From assembly GCA_028691575.1 (NCBI GenBank), contig JAQUYY010000053.1, forward strand, positions 1 to 9,792: a stretch of DNA of 9,792 nucleotides, in the 5' to 3' direction. This document shows positions 1-6,058 of the stretch, in pieces. The notes under the pieces are model-generated. The model searched no databases. It saw nothing but the letters and a program-made list of their open reading frames with translations, and had not been told where the DNA came from. Source of the stretch: Candidatus Gastranaerophilales bacterium (GTDB lineage Bacteria > Cyanobacteriota > Vampirovibrionia > Gastranaerophilales > JAQUYY01). How positions within the stretch are numbered: position 1 is the first letter of the stretch; each line of letters opens with the position of its first letter. The translations under genes were made by a program, and so were the position numbers.

Positions 1-150
1 CTGTAATTCCCTAAAAAGCTCATCATACTGAGCATCAGTAATTTCAGGATTATCAAGCACATAATATTGATAATTATGATGGTTGATTCTTTCTCTCAAA
101 TTTTCTATTTTTTGTTTAATATCATCAAATAAACTTGTTTGTAAATTCAT
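1..150 (-). CDS. ligA: NAD+-dependent DNA ligase, N-terminal fragment (runs off left edge)
   Basis: The first 50 codons of an open frame are present, from an ATG at 150 down to the window edge. LigA seals nicks in duplex DNA, using NAD+ to adenylate its active-site lysine, and acts at Okazaki-fragment joining and in repair. The visible part is domain Ia, which binds the NMN half of NAD+. It carries the family pattern 'HHNYQYYVLDNPEITDAQYD' (residues 24-43). Y29, D39, Y42 and D43 line up with E. coli Tyr22, Asp32, Tyr35 and Asp36. E. coli His23 is Tyr30 here, a common substitution. The nucleotidyltransferase, OB, zinc, HhH and BRCT parts lie outside the window. The start is supported by a modest GAAGA about 8 nt upstream. 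It lies 70 nt after the TPR gene on the same strand with no terminator between them, so co-transcription is likely. Confidence 0.9.
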   Translation of the reverse strand, partial: MNLQTSLFDDIKQKIENLRERINHHNYQYYVLDNPEITDAQYDELFRELQ

Positions 151-220
151 AATTTTAATCTTCAAAATTGCACTATTCTTCTGATTTTACAATAAAAGGA
201 GCGTCATGAGAATATAAAAT

Positions 221-991
221 TTAAGAATGTACACTCTTTAGTCGCTCAACTAACTTCTCTATTTCCTTTTTCTCTTCCTCTCCTAAATCAAATTTTTTAT
301 ACTGCTCAAAGATTTCTATTGCCTTTTCAAAATTTTGCATAGCCATATAAACAACGCCAAGTTTTTTATATGCAAGATAATATGCTTTATTAAGCTCTAA
401 GATTTGCTTCAATTCTTTTTCTGCAAGGTTAAATTGCTCATTTGCTTCATAAGCCAATGCCAAATGATATTTCATATCCACACTTTTAGGAGTGTATTCC
501 AAAACCTTTTTATACTCAACAATTGCATTGTTATAATTGCCCGTATCGTAATAAATTTTAGCCAAATCATAGTGTACATCAGCATTTGTATCGTCAAGTC
601 TGATTATAGTTTCCAACTCGTTAATTGCATCTTCATACCTTAAATCCTGCATCAAAACTCGTGCATAATGATACCGAGGAGCCGTATTATCCGGATTTAT
701 GGAAATAGCAGTACTTAAAACTTCTAAAGACTTAAACAATTGACCTTCTGCAAGAAACACATCGGCTATATTCATATATATTTCCTGCATTTTAGGATTC
801 AAAGAATGAGCTTTTTCATAAATTTCAAGAGCTTTATCATATTTGCCCAAATTGTAATAGCACATGCCAATATTATTATATATAACAGCATCTTCACCTA
901 TTTCCTCAATTACTTTATTAAAATTTTCGATAGCTCTGTTATATTGTTCTTGTTCATAAAATTCAAAAGCTATTTTTAAAGATTCATTCAT
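221..991 (-). CDS. Seven-repeat tetratricopeptide (TPR) protein
   Basis: The 256-residue protein is built almost wholly of TPR units at a spacing of about 34 residues: roughly 3-34, 36-66, 70-100, 104-134, 138-168, 172-202 and 206-236. The TPR signature (small residue at position 8, G/Y around 8-11, A at 20, P at 32) is clearest in 'NIGMCYYNLGKYDKALEIYE' (40-59). A charged helix, 'GEEEKKEIEKLVERLK', closes the solenoid. There is no signal peptide or membrane segment, so it should be cytoplasmic. TPR superhelices bind other proteins, but the partner cannot be read from the sequence. The start is set by GGAG at 1000-1003, 7 nt before the ATG. It is divergent from yebC and lies just upstream of ligA on the same strand. 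No enzymatic domain is visible. Confidence 0.85.
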   Translation of the reverse strand: MNESLKIAFEFYEQEQYNRAIENFNKVIEEIGEDAVIYNNIGMCYYNLGKYDKALEIYEKAHSLNPKMQEIYMNIADVFLAEGQLFKSLEVLSTAISINPDNTAPRYHYARVLMQDLRYEDAINELETIIRLDDTNADVHYDLAKIYYDTGNYNNAIVEYKKVLEYTPKSVDMKYHLALAYEANEQFNLAEKELKQILELNKAYYLAYKKLGVVYMAMQNFEKAIEIFEQYKKFDLGEEEKKEIEKLVERLKSVHS

Positions 992-1013
992 GTTTATTCT
1001 CCATTTATCAGTT

Positions 1014-1042
1014 ATTATATATAATTATATTAGAAAAATCAA
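1014..1042 (-). promoter_or_regulatory. Candidate promoter for the TPR-ligA transcript
   Basis: On the minus strand TTGATT (1042-1037) and TATAAT (1019-1014) are separated by 17 nt, a good sigma70 spacing. The predicted start falls near 1007, leaving a short leader that includes the GGAG ribosome site at 1000-1003. The 67-nt gap to yebC is very AT-rich, so chance matches are possible. A plus-strand TATAAT (1020-1025) overlaps it and could serve yebC, but I see no good -35 for that one. Confidence 0.4.
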
Positions 1043-1058
1043 AACAACAGGAGGAAAA

Positions 1059-1808
1059 ATGTCAGGACATTCAAAATGGGCAAATATTAAACATAAAAAG
1101 GCAAAAGTTGATGCCCAAAAAGGCGCAGCATTTGCAAAATTCTCAAGAGAAATAACAATATCAGCAAAAGTAGGAGGAATTGATCCTGCTTCAAATTTCA
1201 GACTAAGAACGGCTATTGATAAAGCAAAAACTGAAGGACTGCCAAATGATAATATAAAAAGAGCATTAGAAAAAGCCTCCGGCTCCGGCGGCAGTGAAAA
1301 TCTAGAAGAAATAACCTATGAAGGCTACGGACCTGGTGGTGTTGCCGTTTTTATAGAAGCCATGACTGATAATAGAAACAGAACAGCAGGTGATATCAGA
1401 AGTTATTTTACAAAAAATAACGGCAACCTTGGCGAAACAGGCTGTGTAGGTTGGATGTTCAAGGAAGAAGGCATTATTTCCGTTAAAAAAACAGACCTGG
1501 GGCAAGAAAAAATATTTGATATTGCAATAAATGCAGGTGCAGAAGATTTCACAGAAGAAGATGATGATTATAAAATCGTAACAACTCCTGAAACTTTGCA
1601 ACAAGTTGCTGAAAAAATTGAAAAATCAGGGATAAATATAAAAGAAGCGCAAAGGACAAGAACTCCCGAAAATACAATTGAAGTGACTGATGAATCTACC
1701 GCTAAATTTTTATTAAGACTTCTTGATAGCCTTGAAAACCATGAAGATGTTCAAAACGTTTTTGCAAATTTTGAAATGGATGACACTCTTTTAGAAGAGC
1801 TGTCTTAA
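1059..1808 (+). CDS. yebC: YebC/PmpR family (TACO1-like) translation or transcription factor
   Basis: The 249-residue protein begins with the YebC hallmark 'MSGHSKWANIKHKKAKVDAQ' and continues with 'FSREITISAKVGG', 'LRTAIDKAKTEGLPNDNIKRA' and 'YEGYGPGGVAVFIEAMTDNR', all typical of the family at normal length. The frame extends 23 codons further upstream, but this ATG is right: it matches the family N-terminus and has a perfect AGGAGG at 1049-1054, 4 nt before it. Members have been described as DNA-binding regulators (PmpR) and, in bacteria and mitochondria (TACO1), as ribosome-associated factors that help translation through proline-rich stretches. The sequence does not say which role applies here. 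It is cytoplasmic. It is transcribed away from the TPR gene and followed by a gene-poor stretch, so it is probably monocistronic. Confidence 0.95.
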   Translation: MSGHSKWANIKHKKAKVDAQKGAAFAKFSREITISAKVGGIDPASNFRLRTAIDKAKTEGLPNDNIKRALEKASGSGGSENLEEITYEGYGPGGVAVFIEAMTDNRNRTAGDIRSYFTKNNGNLGETGCVGWMFKEEGIISVKKTDLGQEKIFDIAINAGAEDFTEEDDDYKIVTTPETLQQVAEKIEKSGINIKEAQRTRTPENTIEVTDESTAKFLLRLLDSLENHEDVQNVFANFEMDDTLLEELS

Positions 1809-1823
1809 ATATTAAGACTCTTT
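1802..1823 (+). terminator. Possible weak terminator overlapping the yebC stop
   Basis: GTCTTAA (1802-1808) and TTAAGAC (1812-1818) form a perfect 7-bp stem around a 3-nt loop, with the yebC TAA inside the stem. Only a short T run (1821-1823) follows, so termination would be inefficient. AAGA at 1795-1798 could pair with TCTT at 1819-1822 to lengthen the hairpin if a 3-nt bulge is allowed. Confidence 0.35.
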
Positions 1824-2231
1824 GAGCAATTTATAAAAAACCAAGACTTATTAACATAAATATTAAGTTTTTTAAATCAATCAAAAATATTAAAAATTTT
1901 TAACTGCTCAAAAAGACTAAAAACTATATATAGTGTGAGTAAATATTGACAAGAACAAAACAATTTGTAAAAAAATATAGTTACTCAAAAAATATTCGAC
2001 AATCAAAAACCTTGCTAATAAGACTTAACAAGGTTTTGAGCAATTCGATTGAATATTATCCATGCCGGCTATATTTCTATTACCGAAAAGGTAAATGCGT
2101 CAACGCTACATATAGAGCCTTTTTTGTCAAGGGTTATAGGGGTTTTTCGCACAAAAACCCTACCTTTAATTGAAAAAATGGGTTTTAAAGCTAGAAAAAT
2201 CGTATTTCTTAAGGATATTTTCCAAAAAGTC
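1809..2231. other. Gene-free stretch with several inverted repeats
   Basis: About 420 nt between yebC and the HU promoter hold no gene I can support; two open frames here (from TTG at 1946 and TTG at 2049) lack ribosome sites and family features. A hairpin spans 2003-2039: 11 bp with one bulged A and a 14-nt loop. A branched fold spans 2067-2119 and is followed by six Ts. Another hairpin spans 2129-2166: GGGTTTTT/AAAAACCC around CGCAC, with weaker outer pairs. The 11-mer TTTGAGCAATT occurs at 1821 and 2035, and its inverse TGCTCAAAA at 1905. AAGACT occurs four times (1815, 1844, 1914, 2021). A perfect TTGACA lies at 1946-1951 with no properly spaced -10. No tRNA or known riboswitch is recognisable. 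Confidence 0.5.
2067..2125 (+). ncRNA. Candidate three-way-junction RNA or branched terminator
   Basis: GGCTATAT (2067-2074) pairs with ATATA/GCC (2110-2119) as eight base pairs with a 2-nt GA bulge. This encloses two small hairpins: TTACC-GAAAA-GGTAA (2080-2094) and GCG-TCAA-CGC (2097-2106). Six Ts (2120-2125) follow directly. The layout suits a small structured RNA or leader ending in a terminator, but no promoter with good spacing is seen upstream and no known RNA family is recognised. The pairing was found by eye in an AT-rich region, so chance is a real alternative. Confidence 0.25.
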
Positions 2232-2259
2232 TTGCCAAAAACCACAAAATGAGTATAAT
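2232..2259 (+). promoter_or_regulatory. Promoter of the HU gene
   Basis: TTGCCA (2232-2237) and TATAAT (2254-2259) are separated by 16 nt, five of six and six of six matches to the sigma70 consensus. The predicted start near 2266 gives a leader of about 20 nt carrying AGGAGG at 2276-2281. A strong promoter and ribosome site fit the high expression expected of HU. Confidence 0.7.
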
Positions 2260-2287
2260 TGAAGATGATAAGAAAAGGAGGTTCCCC

Positions 2288-2563
2288 ATGAACAAAGAAG
2301 AATTAGTAAAAGAAATTTCAAAAAAAGCAAAAGTTTCACAAAAGCAAGCTGCTGAAATTTTAACAATTACACTTGATGTGATTGAAAAAACAGTTGCTAA
2401 AGGTAAAAAAGTAACATTAGTTGGCTTTGGTACTTTTGAAGCTCGCAAACGTGCTGCTAGAACCGGCAGAAACCCACAAACAGGTAAAGAGATTAAAATC
2501 CCTGCTAAAACAGTTCCTGCTTTCTCAGCTGGTAAAAAATTCAAAGAAGTTGTTGGCAAATAG
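2288..2563 (+). CDS. hup: HU-family nucleoid DNA-binding protein
   Basis: This 91-residue protein matches bacterial HU in length and throughout its sequence. It has the N-terminal helical dimerisation part (1-40), then 'VGFGTFEARKRAARTG' (45-60) and the DNA-clasping beta-arm 'GRNPQTGKEIKIPA' (60-73). Pro63 sits at the usual tip position that wedges between base pairs. The dimer bends and wraps DNA without strong sequence preference and shapes the nucleoid. The start at MNKEEL is fixed by AGGAGG at 2276-2281, 6 nt upstream; an in-frame upstream ATG at 2249 lies at the -10 element and would be wrong. It has its own promoter and a strong terminator, so it is monocistronic. The symbol is generic because HU subtypes cannot be told apart here. 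Confidence 0.95.
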   Translation: MNKEELVKEISKKAKVSQKQAAEILTITLDVIEKTVAKGKKVTLVGFGTFEARKRAARTGRNPQTGKEIKIPAKTVPAFSAGKKFKEVVGK

Positions 2564-2583
2564 TTCTAACAACCCAAAATTTG

Positions 2584-2618
2584 AAGAAGCTTTCTTATTC
2601 TAAGAGAGCTTCTTTTTT
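2584..2618 (+). terminator. Intrinsic terminator after HU
   Basis: A 13-bp stem (2585-2597 with 2601-2613, one G-T pair) closes a TTC loop and runs into Ts through 2618. A2584 and T2614 can add one pair. It lies about 20 nt after the HU stop codon and is a textbook Rho-independent terminator. Confidence 0.92.
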
Positions 2619-2742
2619 ACTATAACATCCTTTCTTTAAGAAATATTAATCCGATTTTTTACAAACATGCAAAAAAAATTTTGCTCCTTTTTTATAAATA
2701 GAGAAAGTTAAAAGTATTTATTTTCCAAAAAGGAACACTCTC

Positions 2743-3969
2743 ATGATTAATAATCTATTATCAGTAAACAAAAACAACAATTTATCTAATAATTCAAATC
2801 CAAGTATTCAACCTAAACAACCTTTTTTATCAAAATTAGAAAGAACACCTCAAAAAGATTATTTAAGTTTTGGCGCTGCTAAAAATACAATTAAACCCGA
2901 AATAAAAGATGCAATAACTGCATTAGGTGGCAATCCGAATGATATTTCTCGAAATGCAACAGAAGCCATAACAAATTTAAAATTAACACCAAAAGACCGC
3001 CAAATTTTAAGATTAATATCCGAACTTAATAATAATGAGCACTTTAATACTATGCTTGAAGCAATAAATTCAAATTCGGCTGCTTCAGGCACGAGAAATG
3101 TCAACAATCTTTTTCTTTTAGGTTCTGTTAATGAGCATCTGGATCCCGTAAGAAATCAAATTGCTAATTTTACTTATACAATCATTGATCAAATAGAAAA
3201 AGGGGAAATGAATGCAATTGATACGATTTTAATTTTTAATAAAGATAAAGAATCAATAAATCCAATTGATGAATGGCTGAAATCAAAAAAAGGCATTGCT
3301 AATACGGAAGAATTGGATACAGTAGAAAAATTTGAAATAGTATCAAAAGCGCTAAAAAACAATAAAAAATTATTAACCTATCAACTTTATGATCAATGCT
3401 GCAAAAGCTACTTCAATTCTAACGAATTAAATGGATACTTAAAAAAAGTTTCAACTGCTAATATTAAAAACAATACAGAAGTATTAGCGGATATTGAAGA
3501 AAATTGCCTCAATGGTTGCAAAAATTTTGGAATAATCAAAAAAATTGTCACTAAAAATAATGAAAATTCTAGGGAAAGAAAAGTAAATAATATGCTCTTA
3601 GAATCAATGAATGAACTTCTTATAAAACATTACGATGACGGAGAAAATGAAATAAAACAACTTGTAGATAATATGAATGTCAGCTCTCTTACTGAAATTC
3701 TTAAACCATCTGATCCCAATGAATATGAATATGATAAAGAAATGAGTAAAATATTCAAAAAACATTTAGATTCTTCGACAAAGAAGAATCAAAGACCTAC
3801 AGACATGGTAAAATCCTTACGCCAATCAATAAAAAAAGGTGAGGATCCTGCTTATCTTCTCACTGTAAGTTATTTTGAACAAATGGTACCTAAAGTAATG
3901 GATGCACATTTTGAAAACATGATTGATTTTTTACCTACCAGATACAAACAACTTTCCGAACTTTTATAG
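2743..3969 (+). CDS. Protein of unknown function, 408 residues, Asn-rich N-terminus with LSFGA motif
   Basis: I do not recognise this family. The first 40 residues are low-complexity and rich in Asn, Ser, Gln and Pro, and lead into 'KDYLSFGAAKN' (38-48). The rest looks mostly alpha-helical and highly charged, with no signal peptide, membrane segment or catalytic motif that I can identify. A 'CC' pair and a few further cysteines occur in the middle. The start is supported by AAAAAGGA at 2727-2734, 8 nt before the ATG. It sits alone between the HU terminator and the convergent prepilin gene, with no clear promoter in the AT-rich upstream 120 nt. From memory, short N-terminal SFGA-like motifs recur in many Gastranaerophilales proteins of otherwise unrelated sequence, so this may be a lineage-specific protein. 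It could be an effector, surface or structural protein; nothing seen decides. Confidence 0.8.
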   Translation: MINNLLSVNKNNNLSNNSNPSIQPKQPFLSKLERTPQKDYLSFGAAKNTIKPEIKDAITALGGNPNDISRNATEAITNLKLTPKDRQILRLISELNNNEHFNTMLEAINSNSAASGTRNVNNLFLLGSVNEHLDPVRNQIANFTYTIIDQIEKGEMNAIDTILIFNKDKESINPIDEWLKSKKGIANTEELDTVEKFEIVSKALKNNKKLLTYQLYDQCCKSYFNSNELNGYLKKVSTANIKNNTEVLADIEENCLNGCKNFGIIKKIVTKNNENSRERKVNNMLLESMNELLIKHYDDGENEIKQLVDNMNVSSLTEILKPSDPNEYEYDKEMSKIFKKHLDSSTKKNQRPTDMVKSLRQSIKKGEDPAYLLTVSYFEQMVPKVMDAHFENMIDFLPTRYKQLSELL

Positions 3970-4047
3970 AAAGATATTTTTTTAGGTAATATCTAAACCA
4001 TAGCTTTAATGTACAAAAAAACAAAATGAATAAAATTATTATTAGTT

Positions 4048-4785
4048 CTACTCATATAGAAACTTTGCTGAACAGCCATAACCGGTATTATCAGTTGCTG
4101 TTGAGCCTTCTATGCAGGTTGTGGTAGGATCAAAATATCTTCTTGCGCCAGTAGGTATCAGTGAATTTGAGGTTAATTCTGTTGTAAATATATCTTTTCC
4201 ATATGTATTTGGTTTTTTAAATCCGTTTACGTCTATTTCTATATATCCACATTTCGTAAAATCCCCTGCAACCATGCTACAATTTGAATTTTCAACTGCC
4301 AATCTCATCAAACTGCCGTTGTTTAATATTAAGCCCGGATGAGTACAACTTCCCAGTGTTGTGCCATTTAACTTATACCAAATACTTGCTTCACTATGCC
4401 AGCAACCTTCAGCACTTGCTCCGGTTCCAGTTCCGCCATAACTAGAAGTTCCCGAACAATCTTTTATAATATTTAATTTTGATATGTATGCGTTTTTTAA
4501 ATCTTCACTTCCTGTCAAATTTCCCGTATAAGCACCGGCTAAACTTCCGCCATTATCTGCTACAATCATCATTGTTGCTTGAGTAAGGTCTGAATATTGT
4601 TTTTTCCACGCTGCTTTTAGCTCGGCATCACTTGTCGTGCCAAATAACATCGGCGTTACTATTGAAGCAATAATTCCGATTATTGCAATGACAATTAGGG
4701 TTTCTGCTAAAGTAAATGCTTTTCGCTTTCTTGAAATCTCGCTATTAACAGCACAAAAACATTTTTGCCGTACACGCCGCCACAA
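4048..4785 (-). CDS. Type IV prepilin-like protein (pilin/pseudopilin), start uncertain
   Basis: The frame carries a class III prepilin leader: basic 'RKRKA' (19-23), cleavage expected between A23 and F24, then 'FTLAETLIVIAIIGIIASIV' with Glu at +5. This N-terminal helix anchors subunits in the inner membrane and packs the fibre core. Cleavage by prepilin peptidase after Ala instead of Gly is tolerated. The mature part has seven cysteines (110, 128, 147, 169, 179, 224, 238), probably disulfide-bonded, and 'DVNGFKKPNTYGKDIF' (185-200), like the C-terminal motif of many pseudopilins. The only possible start in this frame is TTG at 4785, with no good ribosome site (GAGG 13 nt away). A strong GGGAGA and ATG at 4850 lie upstream in another frame, so the N-terminus is probably frameshifted or specially initiated. 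It is convergent with the 408-residue gene. Confidence 0.82.
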   Translation of the reverse strand: MWRRVRQKCFCAVNSEISRKRKAFTLAETLIVIAIIGIIASIVTPMLFGTTSDAELKAAWKKQYSDLTQATMMIVADNGGSLAGAYTGNLTGSEDLKNAYISKLNIIKDCSGTSSYGGTGTGASAEGCWHSEASIWYKLNGTTLGSCTHPGLILNNGSLMRLAVENSNCSMVAGDFTKCGYIEIDVNGFKKPNTYGKDIFTTELTSNSLIPTGARRYFDPTTTCIEGSTATDNTGYGCSAKFLYE

Positions 4786-4850
4786 ATGTTTTTATTAGCC
4801 TCAGCTCGATTTCGCTTTTCAGATTGCTGCATTTTTGTTATAAAATTCAT
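4707..4850 (-). CDS. Possible 47-residue leader frame, or frameshifted start of the prepilin
   Basis: An ATG at 4850 with GGGAGA 5 nt upstream opens a frame (MNFITKMQQSEKRNRAEANK...) that ends at a TAG overlapping the prepilin's 'FTLAE' codons. It has the best ribosome site near the prepilin but lies in a different frame. One inserted base between about 4709 and 4794 would join the two into a single prepilin with a long basic leader. Runs of five A or T (4789-4793, 4762-4766, 4755-4759) are natural slip points. It could be the true N-terminus broken by an indel, a leader peptide coupled to the pilin, or chance. Confidence 0.35.
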   Translation of the reverse strand: MNFITKMQQSEKRNRAEANKNICGGVYGKNVFVLLIARFQESEKHLL

Positions 4851-4918
4851 ATTTTATCTCCCATTTTTTGTCATGCTGAACTTATTTGACTGCTTTTATT
4901 TTAATAATTATATTTTTG

Positions 4919-4947
4919 ATTATATCCTTAATTACAGTTATTAGCAA
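4919..4947 (-). promoter_or_regulatory. Candidate promoter of the prepilin transcript
   Basis: On the minus strand TTGCTA (4947-4942) and TATAAT (4924-4919) are 17 nt apart. Transcription would start near 4912, about 60 nt before the ATG at 4850. A second TATAAT (4912-4907) has no matching -35. The location supports translation beginning at 4850 rather than only at the TTG at 4785. Confidence 0.45.
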
Positions 4948-4987
4948 TCAGGTATTATTATTATTAATTTTTAGCAAACTAAATAAT

Positions 4988-5015
4988 AATAGAGCCAAAT
5001 TTACTCGGCTCTATT
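4988..5015 (-). terminator. Terminator after the small Gly/Ala-rich gene
   Basis: A perfect 9-bp stem (AATAGAGCC 4988-4996 with GGCTCTATT 5007-5015) closes a 10-nt loop. On the minus strand it is followed by a T-rich tail (ATTATTATTT) and lies 31 nt after the stop at 5046. The tail is interrupted by As, so efficiency may be moderate. Confidence 0.6.
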
Positions 5016-5045
5016 TAAATAGAAATTTTTAATCAATTTTAAATA

Positions 5046-5444
5046 CTAATTTTTTTCTGCATTAACTTTATCAATTACATGTTTTGCACCGGTATAAATT
5101 GCCAAACCAGCCACAGCACCTAATGCAACGTACTTAATTTTTGTCTTTTTACAAACTTCTAATCCGTCTTTTGTCATTTTAATGACTTCGTCATATACTT
5201 CATCTGCCTGCTTTTTAGCTTTATCTACAAGATTTTCAGGAAGGTTAAATTTACTGTTTTTCAATCTTTCTGCTACATCATCTGCACGTTTTTGCACAAA
5301 TTCATCCTTTGTCATTTCAAGAGTAGCTTTTCCAACTTTTTCTCCCGGACCATACGCAAATTTATATGCACCTGCACCAACACCTGCACCAACACCTGTT
5401 GCAGCTGATGCCCCTATTATAGTATTATTTGATTGAATATTCAT
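5046..5444 (-). CDS. Small protein of unknown function with two Gly/Ala-rich hydrophobic segments
   Basis: I do not recognise this 132-residue protein. Residues 9-29 ('IIGASAATGVGAGVGAGAYK') form a Gly/Ala-rich hydrophobic stretch with glycine-zipper-like spacing. Residues 41-102 are charged and probably helical. Residues 104-120 ('YVALGAVAGLAIYTGA') are a second hydrophobic stretch, followed by a short polar tail. Two membrane insertions with a soluble helical middle are possible, though the first stretch is weakly hydrophobic. The start at 5444 is chosen for AAAGGGG at 5450-5456, 5 nt upstream; a GTG nine codons earlier (5471) has no ribosome site. It lies between the ribosomal-operon terminator and its own terminator, so it is an independent unit. 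Its promoter would be in 5472-5558, but I see only weak matches. Confidence 0.75.
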   Translation of the reverse strand: MNIQSNNTIIGASAATGVGAGVGAGAYKFAYGPGEKVGKATLEMTKDEFVQKRADDVAERLKNSKFNLPENLVDKAKKQADEVYDEVIKMTKDGLEVCKKTKIKYVALGAVAGLAIYTGAKHVIDKVNAEKN

Positions 5445-5536
5445 ATATACCCCTTTATGCAAAGTACTCACTTATAATAAACTAAAAATAAAAAAAAATT
5501 GCTATAATTTAAGATACATCTTTACTTTTTTTAACA

Positions 5537-5560
5537 TTATATAAAAAAGTTTTTATATAA
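5537..5560. repeat. AT-only 11-bp inverted repeat
   Basis: TTATATAAAAA (5537-5547) and TTTTTATATAA (5550-5560) are perfect inverted copies separated by 2 nt. The repeat abuts the ribosomal terminator, sharing its last two bases, and lies upstream of the small Gly/Ala-rich gene. It may be an extension of the termination region or a binding palindrome; its pure A/T content makes chance plausible. Confidence 0.4.
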
Positions 5561-5588
5561 AAAGACAAGGCGTTTCCCTTGTCTTTTT
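5559..5588 (-). terminator. Strong terminator ending the ribosomal-protein operon after rplR
   Basis: AAAAAGACAAGG (5559-5570) and CCTTGTCTTTTT (5577-5588) form a perfect 12-bp stem around a 6-nt loop. The A/T flanks give a T run in either direction, so it can work on both strands. It begins 24 nt after the rplR stop. No gene on the plus strand needs it, so its role is to end the ribosomal transcript. Confidence 0.92.
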
Positions 5589-5612
5589 AATTATTTTAAA
5601 GAAATATAGTTT

Positions 5613-5981
5613 TTAGAATTGCAAACCTGCTTCTCTTGCTGCATCAGCTAATGCGGCAATTCTTCCATGATAAACGAAACCGCCTCTATCAAATACGATG
5701 GATTCAATTCCTGCAGCTTTTGCTCTTTGAGCAACTAAAGTTCCAACTTCTTTTGCAGCTTCAATATCCGCACCATCTGCAAATTTTTCTTTAAAAGATT
5801 TTTCGACAGAACCTGCAGATGCTAAAGTTAAACCTTTATTATCGTCAATAATTTGAGCATAAATATGTTTATTGCTTCTAAATACGGCTAATCTGGGTCT
5901 TTCAGCAGTACCTGCCATTTTAATCCTTACACGTTTGTGTTTTTTAATTCTATTTAATTTTCTGTTTTTTTGTTTAATCAT
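5613..5981 (-). CDS. rplR: 50S ribosomal protein L18
   Basis: The 122-residue protein has the L18 plan: a basic N-terminal tail (2-22), then 'GTAERPRLAVFRSNKHIYAQ' (24-43), which starts the 5S-rRNA-binding fold, and the typical ending 'FDRGGFVYHGRIAALADAAR' (97-116). L18 joins L5 and 5S rRNA in the central protuberance of the large subunit. The start has AAAGGT about 8 nt upstream. The gap to rplF is 77 nt, longer than most in the cluster, and includes a small AAGGGA/TCCTTT hairpin. It is the last gene of the operon here: a strong terminator follows, where rpsE would normally come. Confidence 0.97.
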   Translation of the reverse strand: MIKQKNRKLNRIKKHKRVRIKMAGTAERPRLAVFRSNKHIYAQIIDDNKGLTLASAGSVEKSFKEKFADGADIEAAKEVGTLVAQRAKAAGIESIVFDRGGFVYHGRIAALADAAREAGLQF

Positions 5982-6058
5982 TTTTACTACCTTTATTTTT
6001 CACCAAAAGGACAAAATCCCTTCGTTCACTTAACTAAACTACTGGCTACTTTCAAAAA

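Noticed and set aside
990..1058. 23-codon upstream extension of yebC
   Set aside because: The extension covers the intergenic promoter region; the family N-terminus MSGHSKW and AGGAGG fix the start at 1059.
1946..1981. Promoter from the perfect TTGACA at 1946
   Set aside because: The nearest -10-like TATAGT (1976-1981) is 24 nt away, well beyond functional spacing.
1946..2173. 75-codon plus-strand frame starting at TTG
   Set aside because: No ribosome site, basic low-complexity composition, and it overlaps the structured stretch in a different frame.
2049..2252. 67-codon plus-strand frame starting at TTG before HU
   Set aside because: It has no ribosome site, ends inside the HU promoter, spans the hairpin region and shows no family resemblance.
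3972..3994. 7-bp hairpin after the 408-residue gene
   Set aside because: AGATATT/AATATCT has a 9-nt loop and no T run after it, so it is not a convincing terminator.
4784..4800. Classic -1 slippery site in the prepilin leader
   Set aside because: The run reads T AAA AAC in frame, not the X XXY YYZ pattern, so standard -1 slippage is not supported even though the shift needed is -1.
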